From positions 1 to 64,000 of IMG/VR virus record IMGVR_UViG_3300025127_006147: a stretch of DNA of 64,000 bases, one strand, 5' to 3'. The stretch is from a virus. Shown here one piece after another: positions 41,609 to 49,016 of this stretch (within the stretch, counting starts at the first letter, position 1; the number at the start of each line of letters is the position of its first letter). Below the pieces are notes generated by a model, which did not search any database, was not told where the DNA came from, and worked only from the letters and a program-made list of their open reading frames with translations. The position numbers and the translations under genes are program-made.

Positions 41609-43558
41609 ATGAAACTTAATTATAAAAAACAAAAATTAGTAGAAAGTTTAGGTTTTAACGTAAATTTCAAAAACCATTATGGTAATAAACCACAAAACGT
41701 TAAAGTAACACCAGACCAGTTCAAAAGATTAATGGAGTCTTACTTAGTATATGAGGAAGAAATACACAAGGAAGAGGAGGATTTAGAGTTAGCAGAATTC
41801 TCTGATTCATTCCAAGACGAACTTGACCAAGACATATTAGATGAAATGGATATGGAAAAAGAAACCAAAGAAGGGTATGGTAAAAAACATATGGACGAAA
41901 TGAACTTTGGTGATGACGGTGGTTTGAATTTACCTTCAGATGTAGATATGGATACTGAAAACGACAATAACCCGATTGATTTAGATGAATATGGTTATCA
42001 GTCTATTGACCATTCTGATAGAGACGAGTTCGATGGTAGAAAATCTAGAGTTGTTGGGGTATATTCAGACATTAACAAACAACGTTATGGGATGAATGAA
42101 GATTCTGAAGGAGAGGAAACATATCACTACGATGAAGATTTACACCATGACAGAGATGAATTACATCATTTAGAACGTGAAAGAAGTCACGCTCATGGTG
42201 GACATAAGTCCGACCTAGACCAACATATCGCAGCTCTAATTGATTCAATGAAGTATGACGATAAAAGAGGTGTGGGTAAAGATGATATGTACAGAAGAGA
42301 ACCAGGAACACACTTTTACCATGAAGGAAACGGTTTAGCGGAATCTGTTGACAAAACTTTTAAAATGATTAGAGAATCTATTAGAAGAGAAAGACCAAAA
42401 GGTTTAAGAATGAGTAACTATAGTAGAAAAACTTTAAATGAACAATTTGTTGGTTATACTGAAATGGGTGAACAATTCTATGGTGGTAGAGGTAACTACA
42501 ATAATCCTGGAGTAAATGCCGCTAAGGGTATTGAAGAGTTAGTTAAGAACATTAAAAAAGCTTATAACTTTATTAAAGATTCAAGAACTAGAAAACAAAT
42601 TGAAAACACCTTAGTTAAGTTACAAAACTTTATGGCTATCACAGCTGACGCAGTTATGGCAGGTAAACAACAAAGAGCACCTAGAAGAAATGACCAATTA
42701 ACTAGACCATTACCTTATCCTGAATTAGACGAACCAGAAGATTTAGAGGATATTGATGATGAGTTAGATTTAGATTCACTTAATGAGTCCCAAAAACGTA
42801 GTTTGGTTAGAGAAGCTAAAAGAGAGTTGAGAAGAAGAGCTTTAGTTGAAGAATTTTATTTACTTAACGAACAGGACGGAAAAGATAAAATTAAACAGTT
42901 AAAAGACGCTTTAAAAAGAGAAAGACAAGCTAAAAGAGATTTAAACAAACTAGGAAGAAAAGAACAAAGAGAAGAAAGAAAAAAAGCTAGAGAACAAAGA
43001 AAAGAACTCAAAAAATTCGAACAACTATGTTCTAAATTTCCAGACGCTCCAGAATGTTCTGATAAAGATGAATTCGTAAAAGATGTTGAACAAGAAATTA
43101 CAAAGGTAGAAGTTGCAACAAAAGATGCGGAAAAAGATTTCCAAAAACCCCCATCTGGGATACCAGATAAAAAACCTGGTGATTCGGTTAGTGGAAAAGA
43201 AACATCAAAGTTATGTCAACTAAAAGGAGACAAAACCTATGAGTATAAAGTAGAAAATGATGAGTGGTACAGTAGAAAAAGAGGTACAACTAAATGGAAC
43301 TCATTAGCTGGAGATAAATTTACTTTAGCAAGAGCAAGGTTAGATAAAGGTTGCCCAACGTTTAGAAAAACTAAAGAAGAAATGCCAGATGACGCGGTTA
43401 GTTCACAGGAAGATAAAGTGAGTTCAGCTACACAAACAAATGACCCAGATTCTTGGAAATCAAATATTCCAGGAAATGACCCAAAAAAGGACGCTGAAGC
43501 AAGACAAAGAGCCAGAGAATTTGCAGCTATGGGGTACCAAGGTTATTCAGGTAATTAA
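41609..43558 (+). CDS. Acidic coiled-coil protein with (L/I)xE-type start, unknown function
   Basis: A 649-residue, highly charged protein. It begins MKLNYKKQKLVESLGF and has 'QFKRLMESYLVYEEE' near residue 38, both with (L/I)xE sequences. A long acidic region follows, then a His/Asp-rich stretch (residues 170-200) and a Lys/Arg/Glu coiled coil (430-480). The C-terminus holds 'TYEYKVENDEWYSRKRGTTK', a small SH3-like pattern. Size and position (after the sheath, before a terminator) suggest a virion, scaffold or packaged protein, but no family was identified. An AAAGG lies 6 nt before the ATG, one of the clearer Shine-Dalgarno-like sites. Confidence 0.6.
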   Translation: MKLNYKKQKLVESLGFNVNFKNHYGNKPQNVKVTPDQFKRLMESYLVYEEEIHKEEEDLELAEFSDSFQDELDQDILDEMDMEKETKEGYGKKHMDEMNFGDDGGLNLPSDVDMDTENDNNPIDLDEYGYQSIDHSDRDEFDGRKSRVVGVYSDINKQRYGMNEDSEGEETYHYDEDLHHDRDELHHLERERSHAHGGHKSDLDQHIAALIDSMKYDDKRGVGKDDMYRREPGTHFYHEGNGLAESVDKTFKMIRESIRRERPKGLRMSNYSRKTLNEQFVGYTEMGEQFYGGRGNYNNPGVNAAKGIEELVKNIKKAYNFIKDSRTRKQIENTLVKLQNFMAITADAVMAGKQQRAPRRNDQLTRPLPYPELDEPEDLEDIDDELDLDSLNESQKRSLVREAKRELRRRALVEEFYLLNEQDGKDKIKQLKDALKRERQAKRDLNKLGRKEQREERKKAREQRKELKKFEQLCSKFPDAPECSDKDEFVKDVEQEITKVEVATKDAEKDFQKPPSGIPDKKPGDSVSGKETSKLCQLKGDKTYEYKVENDEWYSRKRGTTKWNSLAGDKFTLARARLDKGCPTFRKTKEEMPDDAVSSQEDKVSSATQTNDPDSWKSNIPGNDPKKDAEARQRAREFAAMGYQGYSGN

Positions 43559-43582
43559 TAACTTATAACATTTTTATTATTT

Positions 43583-43610
43583 AAAAAGGGTCCTAATGGA
43601 CCCTTTTTTT
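43583..43610. terminator. Bidirectional rho-independent terminator
   Basis: AAAAAGGGTCC, TAAT loop, then GGACCCTTTTTTT. The stem has A and T flanks on both sides, and the element separates the plus-strand gene ending at 43558 from the minus-strand gene ending at 43609, so it can end transcription from either direction. Confidence 0.9.
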
Positions 43611-43842
43611 ATTCATCTATTTTTCCTCCGTTTCCAAGGATTAGTAAAAATATCATAGGAAACATTAATGGTGCTTTTAAGATGTGGGTAAATATATAGA
43701 AGTTGAACCATCCGTTTGAAGGTTCCCCTGAGTTTTCCTGTTCAAGTTCCAAATAATTTTTTTCAATCTGTTTTTTATTTATTTCGATAAAGAAAATCAT
43801 AGTAATGATTGAAATCGTAAGGTATGTGATAATGTATGTCAT
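43609..43842 (-). CDS. Small membrane protein with two transmembrane segments
   Basis: This 77-residue protein has a hydrophobic N-terminal segment (IITYLTISIITMIFFIEI, residues 3-20), a hydrophilic loop (NKKQIEKNYLELEQENSGE) and a second segment (THILKAPLMFPMIFLLIL, about 53-70). It has a host-type promoter 26 nt upstream and is the only membrane protein in the early-type group. Superinfection exclusion or membrane modification is conceivable, but no homologue is recognised. Confidence 0.7.
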   Translation of the reverse strand: MTYIITYLTISIITMIFFIEINKKQIEKNYLELEQENSGEPSNGWFNFYIFTHILKAPLMFPMIFLLILGNGGKIDE

Positions 43843-43868
43843 TGGTTCGTATTTTAATAATTATGATA

Positions 43869-43900
43869 CAAAGATAATAAATTCGGTGGGACTACACAAA
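43869..43900 (-). promoter_or_regulatory. Host-type promoter (Bacteroidota consensus)
   Basis: On the minus strand TTTG (43900-43897), 20 nt, then TATCTTTG (43876-43869), matching TTTG-N19/20-TAnnTTTG. The last base of the -7 box lies 26 nt before the ATG at 43842. Confidence 0.75.
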
Positions 43901-43905
43901 TATAT

Positions 43906-43922
43906 ACGTAATTAGTTTACGT
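43906..43922. repeat. Perfect inverted repeat near host-type promoter
   Basis: ACGTAA, TTAGT, TTACGT: a perfect 6-bp inverted repeat with a 5-base centre, just upstream of the -33 box for the gene at 43842 and after the stop of the gene at 43927. It could be an operator. With no T run, it is unlikely to be a terminator. Confidence 0.5.
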
Positions 43923-43926
43923 GATG

Positions 43927-44709
43927 TTACGAAAAACTAAAACGTCTTTTACTGTAAATTCTCCAAGCTTCGTTGTTGTCATATTTCTCATTAATTTTAC
44001 TAACAACTTCTGTAGGTAATTCCTCTTCAATTAAACTTTTTTTGGTTATGTCACATTTAATATTTGTGATTTGACTGTTCAATGAAGACATTTTAGACCT
44101 TAATTCATCAATTTGTTTTGCCAACTCTTCTTTTTCTTTTTGAGCTTTTGTCAACTCTTCACTACCATTAAACTCCTTTTTCCAAGCGTCTTCATAAGTG
44201 TCATCAGTAAATAACTCAACGTGATTTCTAGTATACCTTTCATTGATGTTGGATACTTGACCTTCAAGGTAATCGTTAATGGTATCCAACAATTTATTTG
44301 TAAAAATTTCAGTTATCCTAGGAATGTCCTGAATAAAAGTATCATAGATACCATCGTACTTTTCAATTTTCTTTTTTCTTGTACGAATTCCAGTAAATTT
44401 AAATTCTACTCTATGTGTTTCGTGCATGTTATAACATTCTGACTCTTCTCTCAGAATTTGAGAAAGTTTGACAGCTTTTAATAATTGTGGGTTGATAGAC
44501 TTAAGTGTCTCTACAATTTCTGGTTTAAGAACAACATAAACACTCATCCAAAGAGAACGGTCAAAGGAATATTTAGCGTCAACAGCTCTGTCTGCGTCTT
44601 TTTTTGAGTTGGAGGTTTTGACTATTACATCATCTTTTGTGATTCCTTCTACAATTGTTAAATATTCTTTGTCGTTACTAAATAAGCTTTCTGTTTTTTC
44701 TATCTTCAT
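43927..44709 (-). CDS. Coiled-coil protein of unknown function, probably early
   Basis: A 260-residue charged protein. A beta-rich N-terminal part (residues 1-105) is followed by a long coiled coil, including 'KAQKEKEELAKQIDELRSKM' near residue 185. It is transcribed from its own TTTG-N20-TATATTTG promoter, divergent from the HAD gene at 44843. The host-like promoter suggests early expression and perhaps host takeover, but no family is recognised. Confidence 0.68.
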   Translation of the reverse strand: MKIEKTESLFSNDKEYLTIVEGITKDDVIVKTSNSKKDADRAVDAKYSFDRSLWMSVYVVLKPEIVETLKSINPQLLKAVKLSQILREESECYNMHETHRVEFKFTGIRTRKKKIEKYDGIYDTFIQDIPRITEIFTNKLLDTINDYLEGQVSNINERYTRNHVELFTDDTYEDAWKKEFNGSEELTKAQKEKEELAKQIDELRSKMSSLNSQITNIKCDITKKSLIEEELPTEVVSKINEKYDNNEAWRIYSKRRFSFS

Positions 44710-44736
44710 GTTTTTCTTTTATCGTTTTGTTATATA

Positions 44737-44768
44737 CAAATATAAGAGCTTTATTTTAAAATACCAAA
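44737..44768 (-). promoter_or_regulatory. Host-type promoter (Bacteroidota consensus)
   Basis: On the minus strand TTTG (44768-44765), 20 nt, then TATATTTG (44744-44737), 27 nt before the ATG at 44709. Confidence 0.8.
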
Positions 44769-44788
44769 TTAAATTTATCTTTTTTTTG

Positions 44789-44819
44789 TTTGTTTACTAA
44801 ATATTTTTTCTTATATTTG
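44789..44819 (+). promoter_or_regulatory. Host-type promoter (Bacteroidota consensus)
   Basis: TTTG (44789-44792), 19 nt, then TATATTTG (44812-44819), 23 nt before the ATG at 44843. It is a near-perfect match and is divergent from the promoter at 44737-44768. Confidence 0.85.
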
Positions 44820-44842
44820 TATCGAACTTTAAAACATAATAA

Positions 44843-45283
44843 ATGAAATTAGCACTTTTTGACTTTGATAATACATTATTTAAAACCCCTTATGACGAAA
44901 GTCCAAGTTATATGGATAAACCAGAAAGTTTATCAATACGTAAATGGAAATTCGAACCAATACTTGAGACTATAAAAAAGTTTAAAGAATGTAAAAAAGA
45001 AAAAAATACGAAAGTTATTTTACTTACAAATAGAATTGACAATGTTTACTCAGAATTAAAGACTTTATTAGAGGAATACGGTTTGGTATTTGACGACTAC
45101 AAAATGATTATTGGTGTGGATGGTGATAGGTCTAAAGGTAAACGAGTAAAGGACTTGATATTAAATAATAACGTGGGTTCTGTTGAGTATTGGGAAGATA
45201 AAGATAAACATATAGAAGATGTCAAAAACACCATGGACTTTTTTCCAGAGATAGAATTAAAAATAAATAAAGTAGTTATTTAA
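44843..45283 (+). CDS. HAD-superfamily hydrolase, SAK-like
   Basis: This 146-residue protein carries HAD motif I as FDFDNTLFKTP, motif II as VILLTNR and a late acidic 'EYWEDKDKH' that can supply motif IV. The sequence 'LFDFDNTLFKTP ... W' resembles the HAD 'Swiss army knife' RNA-repair-like group (HAD_SAK_1), which is annotated as possible nucleic-acid end processing. The gene is driven by a strong host-type promoter, so it is probably early. It ends tail-to-tail (8-base overlap) with the kinase gene. Confidence 0.8.
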   Translation: MKLALFDFDNTLFKTPYDESPSYMDKPESLSIRKWKFEPILETIKKFKECKKEKNTKVILLTNRIDNVYSELKTLLEEYGLVFDDYKMIIGVDGDRSKGKRVKDLILNNNVGSVEYWEDKDKHIEDVKNTMDFFPEIELKINKVVI

Positions 45284-45929
45284 TTCTATTAATACTACCA
45301 GTAGCCCTTTCTCCTTTAGGTAAATCTCTAGTATTATCTACAATCCAATAATTATCTACCATAGGAATTAAATCTTTAACAACTCTTCTAACTTTATCGT
45401 GATAATCAATAACCATGTCTCTAGGTAAACTTCGGTCTCTTTCTTGATTTCTCTCCAAAGCTTTATCCAATTCTGTAACAACATGAACTATAGTTACAGC
45501 ATAACCATTGTCTTTAGCTAAATTAATTACATCATTCATAACTTGTCTTTGACCACCACCCGCATCATATACAATATTAGGTGTGTGATTTCTCTCCACC
45601 TCTAAAAAGTTCTTTAAAAATCTAATAGTTAAATTTCTAGGGTCTGATGTGGTATATGACATATCTAATATCTTTTTATAACCCTCGTCAGTAGAAATAT
45701 TTTCTTTCCAAGAATCACCCCAGATTTTTTTAGCTAACGCTACTCTATAGTTGTCTACATTAAATTGTTTGTAATCAGGTAAGTCTATAAAGTTTTGTGT
45801 AACGAAACTTTTTCCCGCACCTGGGCCACCAGCAATAATTACAAAATTACCCTGAGGTCTATCAAATCCAACTACCCTGGACTCAACAAACATTAATCTT
45901 TTGATTTTCTCAATTTCTTTTAGTAGCAT
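45276..45929 (-). CDS. P-loop kinase (zeta toxin/dNMP kinase-like) with (L/I)xE leader
   Basis: A 217-residue P-loop protein. It has Walker A GGPGAGKS near residue 34, a 'NVDNYRVALAKKIWG' loop with an acidic pair as in zeta-type kinases, and a lid-like 'ERNQERDRSLPRDMVID' near 165. Either a nucleotide kinase or a zeta toxin-like kinase is plausible, and the substrate is not evident. The N-terminal 17 residues (MLLKEIEKIKRLMFVES) are a separate basic helix containing LxE, as in DeoC across the shared promoter region. A late-type motif lies 7 nt upstream, so it is probably a late gene. Confidence 0.75.
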   Translation of the reverse strand: MLLKEIEKIKRLMFVESRVVGFDRPQGNFVIIAGGPGAGKSFVTQNFIDLPDYKQFNVDNYRVALAKKIWGDSWKENISTDEGYKKILDMSYTTSDPRNLTIRFLKNFLEVERNHTPNIVYDAGGGQRQVMNDVINLAKDNGYAVTIVHVVTELDKALERNQERDRSLPRDMVIDYHDKVRRVVKDLIPMVDNYWIVDNTRDLPKGERATGSINRIK

Positions 45930-45936
45930 ATCTTTA

Positions 45937-45952
45937 TATAAATATATTTATT
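45937..45952. promoter_or_regulatory. Back-to-back late promoter motifs
   Basis: TATAAATA at 45937-45944 (TATTTATA on the minus strand, 7 nt before the kinase ATG at 45929) runs directly into TATTTATT at 45945-45952 (21 nt before the DeoC ATG at 45974). The shared 44-base gap probably drives both genes. Confidence 0.45.
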
Positions 45953-45973
45953 AATGATAATAATACAATAATC

Positions 45974-46780
45974 ATGAACACAAAATTACTTATCGAAAGA
46001 ATGATGAGATTAATGGAAATAGAAGACATTAAGTCTGATATTTCAAATTATCTCGATTCAACGTATTTAAAAACATCAGAACAAGCTGGTATCTCAGACG
46101 AAGAAACTAAAAACAACGTTATGTCATTATTAGATGACGCTTTAAACCATAATATGAAATTAGTTATGGTAAGACCAGAACAGGTAGAATTAGCCAGAGA
46201 AGTAATAGACCAAAGAAACGGTAATACTTTAGTTGGTACAGTAATTGATTTCCCGTTTGGAAATGGTAGTACTTCAGATAAAGTTAATGAAGCTAAAAGA
46301 GCCATTAATATGGGTGTAGATGAAATTGATTATGTAACGGACTATAAATCTTTTAAGGCAGGAAATATAGAAAAATTTATTAGAGACATTGTAGATGGAA
46401 CCAGGGTTGGTATGGATGCTGGTAAAGTTGTTAAGTGGATTATAGAAAGTGAAGCTCTTACAAACCAAGAAATACAAGACATAACTCAGCTTATCAGAGA
46501 TGTGGTAGTTAATGAGTTTGGTGAGATACCAGCATCATCTGTTTTTGTTAAAACATCTACGGGATTTTTTAACGGTGAAAAACCAAATCCTGAAAAAACT
46601 AAAGAAGAAGACGTAATAATTATGTCTCAAAATGCTGGACCACTGAGGGTTAAAGCTTCTGGTGGTATTTATACTATAGACGATTTAAATAAAATGGTTA
46701 AAGCTGGAGCTAGTAGAATCGGAACTTCAGCTGCCAAAGAAATAATACGTGGTGATAAAGACGTTATAAAAGATTATTAA
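45974..46780 (+). CDS. deoC: Deoxyribose-phosphate aldolase (DeoC)
   Basis: DeoC cleaves 2-deoxyribose-5-phosphate to glyceraldehyde-3-phosphate and acetaldehyde. This 268-residue sequence has the DeoC motifs: YLDSTYLK, TVIDFPFGNG, MGVDEIDYV, 'FVKTSTGFF' (Schiff-base Lys near residue 192), 'VKASGGIYT' (second Lys near 227) and GASRIGTSA. The first 18 residues (MNTKLLIERMMRLMEIED) form an additional helix with LIE and LME. These are candidate cleavage sites of a T4-like prohead protease and are not part of typical DeoC. A late-type promoter motif precedes it. Phage DeoC is otherwise known in nucleotide catabolism, and the leader suggests possible packaging. Confidence 0.9.
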   Translation: MNTKLLIERMMRLMEIEDIKSDISNYLDSTYLKTSEQAGISDEETKNNVMSLLDDALNHNMKLVMVRPEQVELAREVIDQRNGNTLVGTVIDFPFGNGSTSDKVNEAKRAINMGVDEIDYVTDYKSFKAGNIEKFIRDIVDGTRVGMDAGKVVKWIIESEALTNQEIQDITQLIRDVVVNEFGEIPASSVFVKTSTGFFNGEKPNPEKTKEEDVIIMSQNAGPLRVKASGGIYTIDDLNKMVKAGASRIGTSAAKEIIRGDKDVIKDY

Positions 46781-46781
46781 A

Positions 46782-47663
46782 ATGAGTAAACGAATTAGAC
46801 AAATAATTAGAGAACAAGCTGGATTAAATTTATCCGTACAGGATGAAATCGGTAATTTGAACCCTAATGAAAGACAACAAATTAAGGGAGCGTTAATAGA
46901 TTTATTAAATAATAATCCAGAACAGGAAATGTCAGAAATAGAGTATGGTGGTATTCCTGAGTTAAAAGCTACTGGTTTAGTAGGTAAAATAGGTAAGTGG
47001 TTTAAAAGATTCTTAACAGATAAAGCTTCAGACTATTTAATCGACGCTAGTGCACAAGAAATGGAGGACACCATAAAATTAATTGACGCGTTAGACCCTA
47101 ATGACTTGACTGGTATATTCACTCCTAGAGCAATGTATTTAGGTGGTGGTATAGATTTTGCTGATGACGCGTTGTCATGGAGAACTCAGGTTGAGAACTT
47201 TTTTGGTCCTGGTCACGTAGTTAAAGGAGATAAATTATTTGAGTTAATTACCACGGGTAACATGAGTTTTAAAGGTCTTGATACTCCAGCAATACTTAAT
47301 CCATTAAGAGCAGAAACAGTAAGAGATGAAGACGATGAATTTCAACAAATGTTTAAACAGTGGAAAGCTGGTGAACTAGACGGACAGACATTCCAAAAAT
47401 TTAGAGAAAAGATTAGAGAACAAATAGTTGTACAAGATTTATATATGTTAAAAGTGTGTGACACTAACCTAATTAATTTTGATGGTACTGCTGGAGCTGG
47501 AACATTCGGAGAAGCTCAGTTTAGTGCTTTGAAAAACTCACAAATCTTTGTTTGGTTAACTAACGGAATGAAAATATCTAACATCTCTCCATGGATGATG
47601 CCCTCAATAACCAAAATTCTTCAAGAAGACGAACTTTGGCCTTTCTTGTCTAACTTCAAATAA
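46782..47663 (+). CDS. Nucleoside 2-deoxyribosyltransferase-like protein
   Basis: This 293-residue protein begins MSKRIRQIIREQAG, a basic helix with an IRE sequence like the neighbours. From about residue 115, 'AMYLGGGIDFADDALSWRTQ' resembles the donor-binding start (GGxD/xxxWR) of deoxyribosyltransferase-like proteins. 'LYMLKVCDTNLINFDGTAGA' with 'GTFGEAQFSALKN' matches the D...GT..E region. These enzymes exchange bases on 2-deoxyribosides or cleave them. Beside DeoC and two phosphatase/kinase genes, a nucleoside-salvage role is plausible. It follows DeoC by one base, so they are coupled. Confidence 0.65.
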   Translation: MSKRIRQIIREQAGLNLSVQDEIGNLNPNERQQIKGALIDLLNNNPEQEMSEIEYGGIPELKATGLVGKIGKWFKRFLTDKASDYLIDASAQEMEDTIKLIDALDPNDLTGIFTPRAMYLGGGIDFADDALSWRTQVENFFGPGHVVKGDKLFELITTGNMSFKGLDTPAILNPLRAETVRDEDDEFQQMFKQWKAGELDGQTFQKFREKIREQIVVQDLYMLKVCDTNLINFDGTAGAGTFGEAQFSALKNSQIFVWLTNGMKISNISPWMMPSITKILQEDELWPFLSNFK

Positions 47664-48332
47664 ATGAATCTTGTCAGAAGAATATTAAGAGAATACACTG
47701 AACAACCATTAAATGAACTAGCTAGAACTAATCGTTTAATAGTTCTTGACGTTGACGATACATTACTTAAACCTTCTGGTGTATACATCTATAGAAATTT
47801 ACCTTCAGACCCCCAAGAAATTGCATTAACACCTTACGAATACGGTTTAGAAAACGTAACCCCAGAAACGAAACAATATTACGACTATAGGGACTTTTTA
47901 GACCCAGTAAAAACACAACAATCAATAGAACAAGCTGAACCAATAGTTACTAACTTATCAGTAATGGACGATTATTTAAAATTAGGTCATCAGATAGCTA
48001 TATTAACAGCAAGGTCTAATGAACAGGTTGTTTTTGACGGATTAAAACAATGGTTAATGTATAAAGACAGAAAAGGTAACCTAATACCAATAGGGGACCG
48101 TCTAAATAGAGAAAACGTATTTGCGGTAAACGACACCAACAGAATGAGTACACTAGAGTCGGAGACTGATTATGAAAAAAAGGCGGAGATAATGGAAAAA
48201 TTAGTTAAAGTTTATGACGAAATAGTTTTCATAGATGATGATATGAAAAATATTAAACAAATGAAGATGTTAAAAAGAGATTTACCGGAAGAGCTTGCTA
48301 AGAAATTATTTGTAATGCATGCTAAAGAATAA
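47664..48332 (+). CDS. HAD-family phosphatase with (L/I)xE leader
   Basis: This 222-residue protein follows the deoxyribosyltransferase-like gene without a gap. The N-terminus MNLVRRILREYTEQPLNE is a basic helix with LRE. The HAD core then has LIVLDVDDTLLKPSG (motif I), IAILTARSNE (motif II), and VFIDDDMKNIKQMK (motif IV), resembling phage polynucleotide 3'-phosphatase or nucleotidase domains. The substrate may be a nucleotide or nucleic-acid end. The shared leader and late-type promoter upstream of DeoC argue that this cluster is expressed late. Confidence 0.8.
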   Translation: MNLVRRILREYTEQPLNELARTNRLIVLDVDDTLLKPSGVYIYRNLPSDPQEIALTPYEYGLENVTPETKQYYDYRDFLDPVKTQQSIEQAEPIVTNLSVMDDYLKLGHQIAILTARSNEQVVFDGLKQWLMYKDRKGNLIPIGDRLNRENVFAVNDTNRMSTLESETDYEKKAEIMEKLVKVYDEIVFIDDDMKNIKQMKMLKRDLPEELAKKLFVMHAKE

Positions 48333-48344
48333 TTAGTATTATTA

Positions 48345-48352
48345 TATTTATA
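48345..48352 (+). promoter_or_regulatory. Possible late promoter motif, distal
   Basis: TATTTATA, 126 nt before the tail tube ATG. The gap 48333-48478 holds no convincing gene, and a second motif lies nearer at 48438-48445. Confidence 0.3.
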
Positions 48353-48437
48353 TTATATAATAGCTTGTATGCTATATGGATATAAAATTAGAAAAATAAA
48401 GTAAAGGGTTAAATTGGTCGATTTTTAAAAACCCGTA

Positions 48438-48445
48438 TATTTATT
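48438..48445 (+). promoter_or_regulatory. Candidate late promoter motif, tail tube
   Basis: TATTTATT, 33 nt before the ATG of the tail tube gene at 48479. The longer leader resembles that of the sheath gene. Confidence 0.4.
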
Positions 48446-48478
48446 AAGAAATAAGAACACAAAACAAAAAAAACTAAC

Positions 48479-48967
48479 ATGGCTGACTTATTAATGAAAA
48501 TGCCCATACCGTATGAACCTAAAAAGAAAAATAGGTTTATCTTAAGATTCCCTTCGTCGTTGGGTATTAATGAGTGGTATGTGGAAAGTACTTCTAGACC
48601 TGCTGTTAATATTAACCCAGTAGAAATCCCTTTCTTAAACACATCTACTTATGTAGCTGGTAGATTTACATGGAACACAATCAGTGTGACATTTAGAGAC
48701 CCTATAGGACCATCAGCGTCACAAGCACTTATGGAGTGGGTAAGATTACACGCAGAATCTGTAACAGGTAGAATGGGTTACGCTGCAGGATATAAAAAGG
48801 ACATCGATTTAGAGATGTTAGACCCTACAGGTGTTGTAGTTGAAAAGTGGATAATGCAAGGAACATTCTTAACAGACGTTAACTTCGATAGTTTAGGATA
48901 TAGTGATGATGCAATTGCAACTATTTCAGCAACCTTGAGACCAGATAGATGTATATTAGTATACTAA
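48479..48967 (+). CDS. Tail tube protein (gp19-like)
   Basis: This 162-residue protein is a canonical T4-like tail tube subunit: 'KKNRFILRFPSSLGINEW', 'GRFTWNTISVTFRDPIGPSA' and 'SDDAIATISATLRPDRCIL'. Its length matches T4 gp19 (163). Tube subunits form the inner hexameric channel inside the sheath. The gene ends at a strong terminator at 48988-49016. It is separated from the sheath gene by about 7 kb holding an acidic protein, the early genes and the nucleoside-enzyme cluster. Confidence 0.95.
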   Translation: MADLLMKMPIPYEPKKKNRFILRFPSSLGINEWYVESTSRPAVNINPVEIPFLNTSTYVAGRFTWNTISVTFRDPIGPSASQALMEWVRLHAESVTGRMGYAAGYKKDIDLEMLDPTGVVVEKWIMQGTFLTDVNFDSLGYSDDAIATISATLRPDRCILVY

Positions 48968-48987
48968 TCTACATTACATAAAATTTT

Positions 48988-49016
48988 AAAACCCGTACTT
49001 AGTGTATGGGTTTTTT
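48988..49016 (+). terminator. Rho-independent terminator after tail tube
   Basis: AAACCCGTAC, loop TTAGT, GTATGGGTTT (10-bp stem with one G-T pair), then TTTTTT. It overlaps the stop of the convergent Mom-like gene (48999). Confidence 0.85.

Noticed and set aside
48369-48404. An 11-codon ORF (MLYGYKIRKIK) 16 nt after a TATTTATA motif in the gap before the tail tube
   Set aside because: Too short to support, and the spacing may be chance in an AT-rich gap. Noted only because the spacing equals that of real genes.
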